Shown here piece after piece: positions 1-12,168 of a DNA stretch of 40,240 nucleotides. Under the pieces are notes generated by a model. It did no database searches. It saw only the letters and a list, made by a program, of their open reading frames with translations, and was not told where the DNA came from. The stretch's first letter is position 1. Each line of letters begins with the position of its first letter. The stretch is from Chara braunii (Eukaryota; Streptophyta; Charophyceae; Charales; Characeae): assembly GCA_003427395.1 (NCBI GenBank), contig BFEA01000226.1:2277831-2318070 (forward strand), written 5' to 3'. The position numbers and the translations under genes were made by a program.

Positions 1-222
1 CACATCCCACAGATAATCCAATTACCATCCCACAGAACATATTTTTCTTTTTTCTTTTTTCTTTTTTCTTTTTTCTTTTTTCTTTTTTCTTTTTTCTCAG
101 GCTTCTTTTTTTGTGTTTTTCTTTCCTCGGTTTCTTTTTTTATCTTTTTGCTCGGCTTCTTTTTTTATCTGTTTCTTCTACACTTCATCTGTCACCCCCT
201 CGGCAGAGAGAGGTGGCACAAA

Positions 223-329
223 TAGAACTGCCCGGTAAACCGTAGGCAGAGAGAGAGAAGAGGAGAACAAACGAGGGGCTGTGACAAACTGTTTCGTAGG
301 AGTTTCACCGACTCATCAGGAGGATATAT
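223..329 (-). repeat. Inverted, truncated copy of the hammerhead unit
   Basis: The minus strand repeats the hammerhead core (CCTCCTGATGAGTCGG, GAAAC, then the same downstream tail through the TACGGTTTACCGGGCAG segment) almost exactly. The left half (stem III 5' strand, cleavage triplet, stem I 5' strand) is replaced by an AT microsatellite, and stem II carries one change (CTAC for CGAC). It cannot form a complete ribozyme alone. Confidence 0.7.
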
Positions 330-341
330 ATATATATATCG

Positions 342-401
342 TCAAATAGAACTGCCCGGTAAACCGTAGGCAGAGAGGGAGAAGAGGACAACAAACGAGA
401 T
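342..401 (-). repeat. Second inverted copy of the ribozyme-flanking segment
   Basis: A 60-bp segment on the minus strand is complementary to about 497-556, the sequence following the plus-strand hammerhead. The two arms flank AT microsatellites and the ribozyme, so the locus can fold into a long hairpin with the ribozyme in the loop. Confidence 0.65.
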
Positions 402-426
402 ATATATATATTATATATATATATAG

Positions 427-478
427 ACTGTTGAGGGTTCAGCCTCCTGATGAGTCGGTGAAACTCCGACGAAACAGT
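427..478 (+). ncRNA. Type III hammerhead ribozyme motif
   Basis: All conserved core elements are present in order. Stem III is 427-431 (ACUGU) with 474-478 (ACAGU); the cleavage triplet GUU ends at 432; stem I is 433-436 (GAGG) with 443-446 (CCUC) closed by a 6-nt loop; the core CUGAUGA is 447-453; stem II is 454-458 (GUCGG) with 466-470 (CCGAC), loop 459-465; GAAA is 471-474. Predicted cleavage is after 432. The U at the cleavage site is permitted but slower than C. Type III hammerheads occur in plant retrozymes, small non-autonomous retroelements, and this could be a fragment of one. Confidence 0.72.
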
Positions 479-736
479 TTGTCACAGCCCCTCGTTTGTT
501 GTCCTCTTCTCCCTCTCTGCCTACGGTTTACCGGGCAGTTCTATTTGACGATATATATATATATTTGTGCAAGTGTGCCGCTTCGGTGGCAGACGGGTGT
601 GTGGGCACTTCCCCCTCAACCATACAAACGTGGGGAGCCTTGCACCTTCGATTATATTGCTCATCTATACTTTTTGTGTTTATGGATGGCTTGTGATGGT
701 ATGTGGATGGAATGAGAGAGAGAGAGTTTGGGGATG

Positions 737-787
<51 letters not shown>

Positions 788-2019
788 CTTGCCCTTATCG
801 GCCAACACATTGAACTTTACTTCCTCGGTTCTTAGCATGTTATGTTTCCTCCCCTCTGTGATTATTTTTCAGTCCAATGGGCCAAACTCGATTTTCAATC
901 GACTTAGCACATTGGTAATTGCATCAGCGTCGGGGCCTTGAGACCTCTTGCAACTTTATGGGCCACTTGAACATCTTCTATGGAGGACAAGGCCTTGGGC
1001 CTCCAAACTAGCATCAGCCAATCAAGGAAGGCCAGGAGGCAATTTTTCAAACACAATGGATGCCCCAAACAGCCCCAGAGATTACTATTTTGTCTGTTCT
1101 CCCCGTTGATTTTGCTCCCATACAAGCCTCCTCCTCACACCTGACCTGGGGTCTTTTTTCCACTTCCCTTGCCACTTGGCCAGAACACAGGACACCTTGG
1201 ATACAGTGGTGGTTTAAACCACCAGTACCTAAGAGCGGACTCGGCCAAGGTACCCAACTACTGGGAAGAAACGAATCAGACCCCGGGCAGACCAACCTGC
1301 ACACTGAAAGCAGGTCCCCCTCATGTACGGAGAGGGTAATGGTGCTTGAAGTAATCGAAACTGCGCTGGCGTCCAAACTCCAGCAAATGCGCATGGGAGG
1401 TTATCTTGCCAGAGGAGGTGTGAAAGTCTGGAACAAGGCCTCAATAATGGGCTTGGGGACTAGCATTCTTTCAAGATTGAATGTTTGTGTGACGCTTCAG
1501 GCCTGGCCTTAAGTGAAGGCCGGGCAAGCAAAAATCTGCCGGGGCTCTGGGGAGGCTCGTGTGAGGCAGTCTTTCGCTGATGGAAAACTTCTGCTCTCAT
1601 TGATGGTTCCTTGAGTTGCAGCCGGAGGCACAGTTAGTGGCAATAGCCGTGAGTAGTGGGATGGAAACAGCAGGGTGAAGATTCAACAAAGACACAAGCA
1701 CACATCAGACTTGGGCATTGATCTGACTCTCAACCTTGGACAATTCCTCAGCTCCATCTCAAGGGTGCTGGTGAGGGTTCTCAGGCTCAATATGTTCTCC
1801 AGCTTACCAGCAGACGATGAACAGGGCTGAGGCTCCTCACAATGGAACAGAGCTACACCCATAAGACTGGGTTTTATAACCAAAGAAAAAAGCTCGCCGT
1901 CAGGCATATTGGAGTACATTTGTGCAGGCATAGACTTGTGCATTTCCTCCCCTCACAATCATAAGCCATCAACCAGTATCCATCCCCTTATTTCATTCGT
2001 TGGTTCATCTTCTTTTTTC

Positions 2020-2400
2020 CCTCATTCCTCCCTCCCTCCCTCCCTCCATTCCTCCATCCCTCCCTCCCCCCATTCCTCCCTCTCTCCCTCCATCCATCAC
2101 TCCATTCTCCCCTCACTCCCTGCCTCCCTTCCTTCCTCGTTTCCTCCCTCCCTCCCTCCCTCTCCTCCCCCCTTCCTTCCTCCCTTCCTCCCTCCCTCCT
2201 CCTTCTCTTCTCCCGCTCTATCTGCTTTACTCACTCCTTCCATCCTTTTCTCCTCAGCCCCTCCGCACCTTTCTTCCTTTCCATTTCCTTCCTTGTTTCC
2301 TTTGTTTTCTTTTTGATTCCTTCTTCCTTCCCTCCCCACCTCCCTTCCACACCCCTATGCTCCCTCCCTTCCTCCTCCCCTTAATCCATTCCTAGCCTAC
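2020..2400. repeat. Polypyrimidine (CCTC/CTTC) low-complexity tract
   Basis: Almost pure C/T on the plus strand for several hundred bases, dominated by CCTC, CTTC and CCTT steps. It is compatible with triplex formation but has no coding sense. Confidence 0.85.
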
Positions 2401-2703
2401 ATACCATTTGCCAGTTCGCTCTGCATGAGTTTCACACAGTCCTTTCATTTGTGTGCTGTTATTTTGCGTTCGCTCATTCATTTCTTCATTTGTGGCTTGC
2501 TTTCGTTCTTTTCTTTCCCCACACACCCATCCCTCCGCTTTTCACTTCCTTCCTCCCTTCTTCCGTCCCTTTTCGATTTGATTCACACCATCATTTATTC
2601 AGTTTGTCATTGTTGGCCATTGACACGGCCATCACTATCACCATCACCCCGAGCATCATGCAACAGAGACAAATGCCAAGCCCTTCACGAGAGCCCTACC
2701 CAC

Positions 2704-3053
2704 CTGAAGCCACCAAAATCAGGTGACGATCCAAACACGTCCAGGAATTCGGGCACGTTGTCCACCAGAAATGGCACATAAACTCCATTGAACCCGTTTT
2801 TCTCCATTGCTGCGTTATGAATCAGAGGCCCTTTGCTCTGACTGACAGGCTTTCCAATAAGTCCATACACCCTTGTATCTCTCCCCTGGCTTCTGAGCCT
2901 GTATATGTCTACCAGCTCAGTCACTGTTGGCTGACCTGGTGCTGACTCCTTGCCCTGACCCAGACAGCCAAACGTTAGGAACCCACCGAACTTTGGCGCC
3001 AGCAGCCGAGATATGAGACCATACTCCCCCATGCTCAATGCAATCGTTGGGAC
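2704..3053 (-). CDS. DQD/SDH: DQD/SDH exon 4 (end of dehydratase, start of shikimate dehydrogenase)
   Basis: 116 codons plus 2 nt; acceptor CTGGCAG|GTC, donor TTCAG|GTGGGT. It encodes the last dehydratase strands (SMGEYGLISR, KFGGFLTFG, APGQPT) and crosses into shikimate dehydrogenase (RVYGLIGKPVSQSKGPLIHN, then NGVYVPFLVDNVPEFL and SPDFGGF). The substrate loop reads S-Q-S-K-G-P where shikimate dehydrogenases usually have S-x-S-K-S-P; the second Ser contacts shikimate in known structures. Confidence 0.94.
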
Positions 3054-6000
3054 CTGCCAGATTGTCCACACACCACAGAAACGAGGCAACAACCATGAGT
3101 AATTGTTAAAAGCAACCATCAAAACAGACACACGTGAGATCCCACCTACCTCCACTCCTGTTTTGTTGCAATCCTTGACCATTCTTTCTTTTTCGCTAAG
3201 CTATATTTTTTGGAATAGGGCCCCGCAGAGGCCCTACAGCCCTACCCCGAGTCCCTCACATTTCCTGCGGGATGCTTGGCCAAGGAACCACCAGTGTGTG
3301 TGACCGCTGCTCCAGCCAATGGGGAAGCCGCGATCTGAAATGTGTGTGACCGCTGCTCCAGCCAATGGGGAAGCCGCGAACACCTCCCTCCACGTCACAC
3401 AGTTGAGCCAGGCTAACCAATTCGGTCCCAGGGCAGAATCTGAATCTGGGCCTGGGCACAGATCCTGTGGCCCGACGTGATGCTACTGGGCCCCGCTCCC
3501 CGCAGCCACTTTTCCATGTAGGAAAAGGGCCGCTTCCAGTCCAGCAACTGGGCTGGTCGGAGGCAATGCGGCAGCGCTGCTTCGATGAGTGCTGGAGATA
3601 GGCGCTGGCCAGCCACTGGCCGCACGCAAGACAGCCATAGCCGGGCTGTGCTTGCTGGTTGCTGGTGGGGTGATCAGTGGTTCCTTGGCGAGGGAGAGAC
3701 AGACTGTGGAGGTCGGGAGAGAGAGTGAGTGAAGAGGGACACATACCTGGTCTGTCGTGGAGTTTGGCATGGGCGACATCTTCATGTGCATCAGTTCTGC
3801 TGCTGAAGTCTTCTGGTTTCATCATTGTAGTTGGTAGGCTAGAATAGGTGTCGCTCGTTTGTGGTTGGACGCCAGGTGCCAATTGAGGAGAGGGATGATG
3901 ATGGTGTGATTGGTGGTTCCTTGGCGAGGGGGAGACAGACTGTGGGAGATCGGGAGAGAGCGTGAGTGAAGAGGGACACGTACCTGGTGTGTCGTGGAGT
4001 TCGACATGGGCGACATCTTCACGTGCATCAGTTCTGCTGCTGAAGTCTTCTGGTTTCATCGTTGTAGTTGGTAGGCTAGAATATGTGTCGCTGGTTTGTG
4101 GTTGGGCGCCAGGTGCCAATTGAGGAGAGGGATGATGGATACATTGTCGATGGTGGCGACAAGAAGCGCTGACATTGACATTTGAGCTCATTGCTTCACT
4201 CTTACTTGGTGTATATTTGGTGCATTCTGCTTTCTGTGTGACACAAGACTATCTGCTTTCCAATGTGATGATCCAATTTAGATTTCTGTTATTCGCTTTC
4301 GCTCATTTTCCTTGCACATTCTTCCCTCTCTGGAATCCCACAGTCGCCGACGGTAGTTCGGGGTTGGAGTTGGAGGACCGGAATGTGCTGCAATCCTTGG
4401 CCATTCTTTTCAGTAGGAGACAGTCAAAAATAGAAAGTCGGATTCAAATAAGATTGCCTGTTCTACTTTGCTTGGTCAGAGGTCAAATGTGTCTGACAAA
4501 GAGGCATACACACTTTTTCAAGAACGAGGACCGACAAAAAAAAACAAAAACAAAACAAAACGGAAAAAAAAAAGGCAGACAGACTTGAAACTTTCCAAGG
4601 CAGAACAAGAGAGACGTAAAGATTTCCCGGAATATCAAGAATCAGACCCAGTCTGTTAAAAAGGAAGGGATAGGGTCAAAGAAAAAAGAAGGCTCCAGCA
4701 GACAGATGAACATCTCTTTTGCACATGTGATGCAGCATTTGTGAGGACACACTGCTAATCCTTCATCTCTGCAGAGGACTCAGTACTTGTATCACTGTAG
4801 CTCCGAGCTTCAGACGATGCGGTAGAAACGTAGAAAGATAAATGCAGGTTTTTTTTTTCGACAGGGACTAAACGAACAAAGAACAAAAGAAAAGATAAAG
4901 AAGTGAAACGAATGAAAGACGTAAGCAGTAGGGCAGCAAGAAGAAGGTATACCTGTGCGTGCGACAGAAGCTCGAACACTCTGCTGGTGTCAGTAATAGT
5001 AGAGGCCATAACAGCAATCTTCACAATATCTGCCCCCGTGGAGATAATTTTGGCGGCAAGTGTTGCAAGATCCTCTGACGATGGCGTTGATTGATAATTG
5101 TGAGAGGAAACAATCACACGTGTATTCGGCCTAGACGACTCCAGCAAACTTTGATGCTTGCATACAAATGACTGTGCCACCTGACCATCAAAAACAACCA
5201 CCATCCAGCAGACACCCACACCCACACACATCCTGACGAGTTGATGAAAGTCCGAAGAAACGATCTGGCACAGTCATGCTTCTTTTTCTGGAGTTGTGTA
5301 CAGCGAAAATGACAACACATACACAGTAGTACACACATCGCATGCATAGGGAGAGAAGGGGGGGGGCGGAGGGGAGGGGGGGGAGAGAAGAGAACGGAAG
5401 GTCAAGGTTACTGAAGACAACAATTTGCATTAACTAGACAGCCAAAAGAAGCAGACATACTGGAAATAATGAAATGCAACTGTCGGGGCGTGAAGTGTTA
5501 TGACATGACAGTGCGGCGAAGGAGTGACCTTGTAGCTGCTATACAACGCATTTGATTCGAATTCCGAATCAATCCCTACTACAATCTTGGCAATACAATG
5601 TCAATGCTTACATTCCTGTAAGACTAACGTAAATTGTTGGGCAAACTGGCACTTAATTCTGCCAATGTGTTTGTGTAACTTTGTGATAGTCTTAACCACT
5701 ACCAAGCTGTACATGTAACATTCCTTCATCGGTACTGCAGCGATTAGATGATCATGGGCATACACGACTGACTTGAATCCAACAAGGACGACATTTATTT
5801 ATTTAGACAAAGAAAAAAAGCAGGGTTACCAAAACCCGACTTCTTGCCAATTGCAAGCCATGGCTTCCCGAGCGTTAATGTTTTCCACCACAACGTTCAC
5901 AATCCAATTCTTATCCCTTTGGATTCCATCAAATACTTATGACGACGATCAACAGGCTGTATGTACATACAGTATTATACAGCCGAAGTCAGTACTATTT

Positions 6001-9000
6001 CCAGCCTTGGACCTCCTCCGTGCATGCACAGATTCGAACCGGCGCCCTCAGCCTCAAGAGCCAGGTTTTTCTTATCCACTACAGCCATGGCACGGTATAC
6101 AAAAGTGGAACCCTACCGGTCAGATATCCACCCCACCCCTGCATGGCTGTAGAGTCCTTATGTTACACCACACACACACACACACACACACACACAACAC
6201 TACCCAGGCACGTGTCGCACACTCGCTCCATCAAGCGCATGACCTCGAACCACGAGGGACCTTAGCCCACAACGAACACATATACTTTGTCCAAAATCAA
6301 TGTCGAGGAAGCCGCGAACCAACGCTGACAAACAGCTTCGCGGCTTCCAATTCTTGATTGTCCGAAATCAATGTCGCCAACCCAACGAACACATATACTT
6401 TGGGCCTCGCTCCACTACTCCCCACATGCACAAAATTTGAAAAAAATATGGTGGCGAATCTTTCCATGTTCTAGTGGAGGATTCATTCTCATTTTGCACA
6501 TTTGGTGCATTTGAAGCGCGGCCGTTCGAAAACATAATAATTGCACCTGCCAGCAGATGCAACAACAACAACTATGTTGACAATCTGGTTTCCAATTCCA
6601 CACTAGGCTACCAGAGTGGCCCGGGTCCACTTGCCCGGCCGGGCCAAAAAGAAATAAAAAAATAAAAAATAAGAATTATTTTTTAATTTAAATTTTTGTT
6701 TTAAATTTAGTAAAGAATTTTGATGTGACCCTGAGGCAAAAGTTGTTCAGTTTATTTTCTGCATAATATAGTCTGTTTTCGGATTTTTTACATTTTTTTT
6801 TTTTTTTTTGGCTGGGACCTTCCCTAGTCCTTGCACGGCCGGGCCGCCCGGGAAAATAGGGTGACCCGGGCGGCCCGGCTGGTAGCCTAGATTCCACACC
6901 CTTTTGCTTCAGGGAGAGAGCCCTCGACATCTGGTCGAACTGGACGGAATTTGAACTCTCAACCTGTGATGAACCATTCAAGGCACATGTACCCAACAGT
7001 CAGTCACCTGCAACATCAACTTTTAGGCACATGAGCTGCATATCTGAGAAAAACTGAAAGCCCAAATTTGGGGTGTGTCATTATATAGGTCTAAGAGCGC
7101 CCTCCCGATACACCACCTTTTTTTTGTTTTTTCTTCTCACACACCCACCAGCCGGGAACTCAAAGAATTTCTTTGGTTTAAACTATTTTTTTGCCTGTTT
7201 TTCATTTTCTGGAAAACCCAATGCAAATCGCCACCTATATCTGTGTTCTAAAATCTCCAAAGATAATCCTTTAGGGAAATGAAAATTAAGAAGGGGCTCG
7301 CGGGCACCTTCAAAGGGTTGCCCACAAAATGCTCCCTCTCAGTGGCTGGCCAGGCTGCTGGCATCTGAGGGGAGGAGAAAGTGCCGTGGGGGAGACTGCA
7401 GGTGATGTGTTATCGCCCCGCCTCCTTATTTGCTTTTTCCCTCGTACTTTCTCTTTCTTTTTTTTTTTCCCTTTCAAGAGCACGACAGCCTTCTGATATC
7501 ATCTTCGAACTGACGAGCCCCAGGCAAATTGCCAAATTCTGAGTTGTTTTCAACTTTTCACTGATTTCATTCTGTTGGAATTCAAACTCAGGTCTCCATT
7601 TCAAACCATGCCAAACTTATTTTTTCAAACCTAGTTTGTGGGGGTACCCACCCCCCAAATCAGCTAGGCCAGTCGGTGAATGCCCCCACCCCTCAAACCA
7701 CCGCAAGCTTATTTGTCAAACCTATTGGTTTTCCCGACGAGGACCGAGCCTTAAAGGTTAAAACTTTTTGGGCTTACCAGGTCAAAGCAGGAGCCAAAGA
7801 CATGCACAGGTTTCCTGGCAGTATTTATTCAAATTAGTTTGCCATATAGATAGTCCTTTTTCCTCTTTTTTTCCTTTTTTTAATTAAGAAAGTCATTTTC
7901 TTTCCATTTCCGTCACCTCCTTTTTGTTTTGTTCCGTTTCAAGGCTAAGGAAAGCACCCTTGAGAACAAGTAGGGCCGAAAAGTATCAACAACAGGATTA
8001 AGTGAGGGCTGAGATATGTATTCAAATCACTTTCCCCTTCTTCAAAAAGGACCTGGCAAACTTGACAGATTGCAGGTGTGCGTGTGATACGCAACCTCGC
8101 GCCCCCTCACAGCTTCCCGTACTGGGTCGCCGATCAGAGTTCTAGGAGGGCCGTGGCCGAGGATTTTTGGCCGTAGGGGTTGAGTCTCCCGGATGGAACG
8201 GGAGGCTCTCGTTTCGTGCCAGAGGTTACCCCGGAGTCGAACTGTCGTCGCGAAGTCCCGTGGGGGTCGGATCACTCCGAAATGATAAAATCAGAAGGGT
8301 TTCCGCAAAAACGAATTGTCGTCGTGCATCAGGACGGAAAAAGGCATTAAGGGGAGAGGGCCATGGCGGCGGAAGACAGAAACTCCGGCCGTTTGGGGGA
8401 TAGGTGGTGGATTCGAAGCCTTACGGCCTCATCATCGGCCACACGAAGTGACCGGACCATCGGGTTTTTGCTGTAGAGGTGGTTGGTTTGAGGCCTTCAA
8501 GCCTCGGCGTCGGACTCGCAAAGTCCGCGCGGAAGTTTCCGAGAGGGTGAAACGGCGGGAGGACTTGCCGGCATCCGAATTCGAAATTGCGCGGGCAGCG
8601 CCCCCGCATTACGGGAGAGCTCGGGGAAACGTGTCGCTCCCTCGTAACCCAGGACCAAGCGTCGCCAAGAACACGAGTCCCCCTGGCGACACCGGTGACA
8701 ATCAAACCGCGGCCGCCACGCGGCGTGAGCAGCCGACCAGGGCAACACCGTTAATCCCGTATAGGGCAATATTAGAGTCAGGGAATCAAAACGATCAATC
8801 AAGACAAACCCGTTCCCCCTTATATCACAAGCCCGAGGCGGGTCTTGCCAACACACTTGCTCCATCCACCTCAGCGCGCGCCGTACGTCCGCATCGCAGT
8901 AGACATTGTCACCATCTGTGATGGGGAAGGTCGGTAGCGAGATGAGACGATCATTGGTACGCGATGAACACGGGCAAGATCCCGCGCTCCCAGTCATCCG

Positions 9001-10990
9001 AACCAACACCGGCTCCATACAACACTCGACGCAACTCTCTTCTCTCAAAAGTGGGTGTGTCGGGGGAAGATGACGAAATCTAAGCTCTTCCCCTTGCGGG
9101 GGCGTCGACCGCATGCGCGGACGCAGGCGGTTGGCGTCACCGGTGCAGGGACGAGAAGTTCCAAAAGCGATGACTATCAGTTCAAAAAGAAAGGCGATAG
9201 AGAGAGAGAGAGAGTGAGTTACACCGAGACTGTGCGTGCGCGCAGGAAAGGCCGCGGAGGGGAGGGGAACAACAGGATCAACACACTCATACTCCTAAGC
9301 AGACGGTCCTCCACTTCCGTTCCCCCGTCCCCGCCCGGATAAGTACATACACACATACAGGCATGCAATCAACAACCCTTGACAAGACATCTAATCATCC
9401 ATAGACCTTCCACATCACTCATGCGCACAACCAGCTCCCATCACTCGGGGCTTCACACACACGACATGCATAGACAAAGCAGCAATGGAGATAAAAGCGA
9501 GTCCTTCTTGTACACAAAAATTTCAATTAACTGCCGCCCCCAGGCGCAGCCTTCAAATCTCCCAAGACCACCGACCACCATAGCCACAAGGCCCTGCCGC
9601 GGTCGACGTCCAATCCCCACCACTGCTCAGTCCCTCCGACTGCTTCGCCCCGAGACTACCGCGGGTCCAACCCACGTCGTCACTCCGCCCGTCCTTGGGC
9701 TCGTCGAGCCTGTTCGGCGCCACGGACTTTCGCGCATAGCTCGCGCAGCATTGCAGCCGAGATCAAAGAGGAGGAGAGGAGAGGGTTGCGCTAATTTCTA
9801 GCGCGGGAGGCGGCGGGTTGTCAGCGCGAGGTGCGGGCAGCGCAGGGTGTAGATGAGCAGGACAGAAGAACGGTGGGGAGCTAGAGGGTTCGACCCGCGG
9901 GGTTGCATGGTCCTACGTGATTGGGGTGTTCGTTCAAGGGCGCGGTTTCCCGCTCTTCACCTTGATCCGAGCATCCCAACTACGCAGCCAATCACTTCGT
10001 GGAGGAAGACGGGGTAAGGATCAAGCTGGGCGTAGGGGAAGACGAAGAGTCCGGCCTGAGGAAACCGCGCACAGCAAGAAAGGAAGATGGCGCGGGGATG
10101 CAAAGCAAGAAACGGGGGTGCGAGACGCGCGAAGAAATCGGAGCTTAGGCGTGCGCGCGCAAAAATTCAAAAAGTCCCAACCGCACCCGTTTCTTGGTTT
10201 TCATACCGTGGCCACTATTCGCCCGCGCGGGAGTTATTAACCAAACAAAATGAAAAAAAGCCGTTTCAAAAAGAAGACAAAAGCAAAGAGAAAGAAAAAC
10301 CCCCTTTTTGTCCGCGTCCGTACTTCGGGGCTTCCGCGGGATTTTTCCTCAGGGATACGGCAAGCCGCGTGGTACGGGTCTGAGCTTATCACACGCGTTT
10401 GGCCAGCGCAGGAGGAGCCATGTCTCCGGGCCCGGGCCTTTTTCAAACCACCAGTGCCTTTCCCAGCTATGTTGTTTTGACGCAGCGGTTAACCCGCCGC
10501 ATTAACAGGGGCTCAGTCTACCAGACAAAAAATGTCTGGTGGCGCCGGGCATAAAGAAAACATATCGTGCCTATGTCGTTTCCCTTTTTTTTGGGTGTGC
10601 TACAGCAGTCCAGGTAATCAAAAGGGGGTTTGGACAGACTGGTGGTTTAAAGGGGTTTGGCGAAATTGTACTTTTTTATGTGGCCCGAATCCCAATGGAC
10701 CACGGATCAGATATTAAACTGACCAGAACAGATACTACACGTGATCTTACTTGGCCAAAAGGCCCAGGAAAATTTTTCAAAAGAACTTCTTATACGTTGT
10801 TTTATAAACCTACCCGCCAACCTACCATTGGGGGGTAAACAGGGGTCATGATCAACACAATAGGAAGGAGTCATATCCGAAAATCTACATTTCTGAAAAA
10901 CGGAACGAAAAAGGAAAAAAGATGGTAGGGAAAAGACAGCAGACAGGGTCGTCTAACACAGAGCTCAGGACCAGGTACTGAAATTCCATT

Positions 10991-11045
<55 letters not shown>

Positions 11046-11286
11046 ATGCGCGCGCACGCGCTCTGCTCGTGGGCAGCCTTGTCCGTGCGAGGCATAGTAA
11101 AAGGGGAGCTGCAAGAACAAATGGAAGGGGTACCCCAACGATAACCAAAACACTGTCTAATTGTAAAATTGCTTAAATGTTGAACTGTCTCAACTCAAGT
11201 GCTCTCATGGTCTGCAATAGGACAAAAGCTGCTTCGATTCTGATTCTACTCATCTGACTGGAATTCAGGCTGTTGTGTGGAAAATT

Positions 11287-11330
<44 letters not shown>

Positions 11331-12094
11331 TCACACACGCACACACGCGAAGACCAGGGCAGCAATCTAACCTGCAACTCCACATCAATAAAATCGGCGC
11401 CTAGCTCAACTGCTCTCCGTAACACCTGTTGCCTTGTCTCCTCGTCACCGTCATACTGTCCATACTCCCATGTGGGCCTGCATGCACCAGTGCAAAAGGA
11501 CATGTCACAACGTAGCTGCTAGTTTCCCAAAGGCAAGTTCACCTTGACTAATGCCCCTCTCCTTTTTTTTCCTAAGGGGATTAGCCCCAGCAGAGTTTTG
11601 AACTCCGAATCTGTTTGTGAATAGTTAATAAGTGTGTACTATTCAGCCAACACTAGCCCAAATAACGCCTCCTAAGGGGATTAGCCTCTTACTCTTCAGC
11701 AGGTACACGTTTTCTGAGATAAGAGCACGACAGCCTCCAGATCCTTTCTCCCAGTTCCTGCCCATCGCACTAAGACCACCGGGCAACAAATTTATCAGAT
11801 TTGACCAAAATTGCTGCAAATAACTTCATGCGTGAATTGAGCTAGACGGTACATGCATCCTCTACTGCTCACAGCCAGTTACCAGCTTAGTCTCCGAGCT
11901 TTTAATCCAATTCATCCATTTATAGCGCACACACACACACACACACAAAAAAAAAAAAACACTTAATCATGAGAGATCACATGATCAGCCGTCATGGCGA
12001 CGCATTATGGGATGGGATGCCCATAAGCGTGCAACCCTTCATGGAAGTCGGGGCCGTGCACTATACGCGCGTGCCAGGTGATTGTGTCACCGGA

Positions 12095-12168
<74 letters not shown>

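Larger units (their letters stand above)
1..2703 (-). other. DQD/SDH intron 4 (partial): ribozyme region, microsatellites, polypyrimidine tract
   Basis: No further DQD/SDH exon is found; no match to the TIPHKE region is seen on the minus strand. Contents: a TTTTTTC repeat (about 43-98), the hammerhead-containing inverted repeat (about 220-565), a CA microsatellite (about 738-786), an 18-bp perfect palindrome (1207-1224) and a long CCTC/CTTC pyrimidine tract (about 2020-2400). Open frames in the pyrimidine tract are low-complexity artefacts. Confidence 0.75.
5181..11371 (-). other. DQD/SDH intron 2 (6.2 kb): SINE, MITE, GC-rich island, microsatellites
   Basis: It holds a decayed hammerhead-like match near 5230, CA microsatellites (about 6166-6196, 10993-11040, 11289-11325), a MITE (6603-6890), a SINE copy (7457-7678), tRNA-like fragments (6016-6095 and near 6930-7010) and a GC- and CpG-rich stretch of about 8.1-10.4 kb with several unrelated open frames. 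None of these frames resembles a known protein. A short hairpin (ACCAGACA / TGTCTGGT) lies at 10520-10540. Confidence 0.6.

Noticed and set aside
1909-2395. Pro/Ser-rich open frames on plus and a Glu/Gly/Arg-rich frame on minus
   Set aside because: Low-complexity translation of a polypyrimidine tract.
1-2700. Search for the next DQD/SDH exon (TIPHKE and the NADP-binding GAGGAG region)
   Set aside because: No matching minus-strand sequence seen; the exons must lie left of the window.
6688-6996. 102-codon minus-strand frame
   Set aside because: It runs through the MITE and its poly-T core; translation of repeat DNA.
8497-9114. 205-codon minus-strand frame
   Set aside because: GC-rich DNA with overlapping frames on both strands and no motif; not enough to call a gene.
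10539-10838. 99-codon plus-strand frame in intron 2
   Set aside because: No ATG, no recognisable motif, and composition with many doubled bases typical of decayed repeats.
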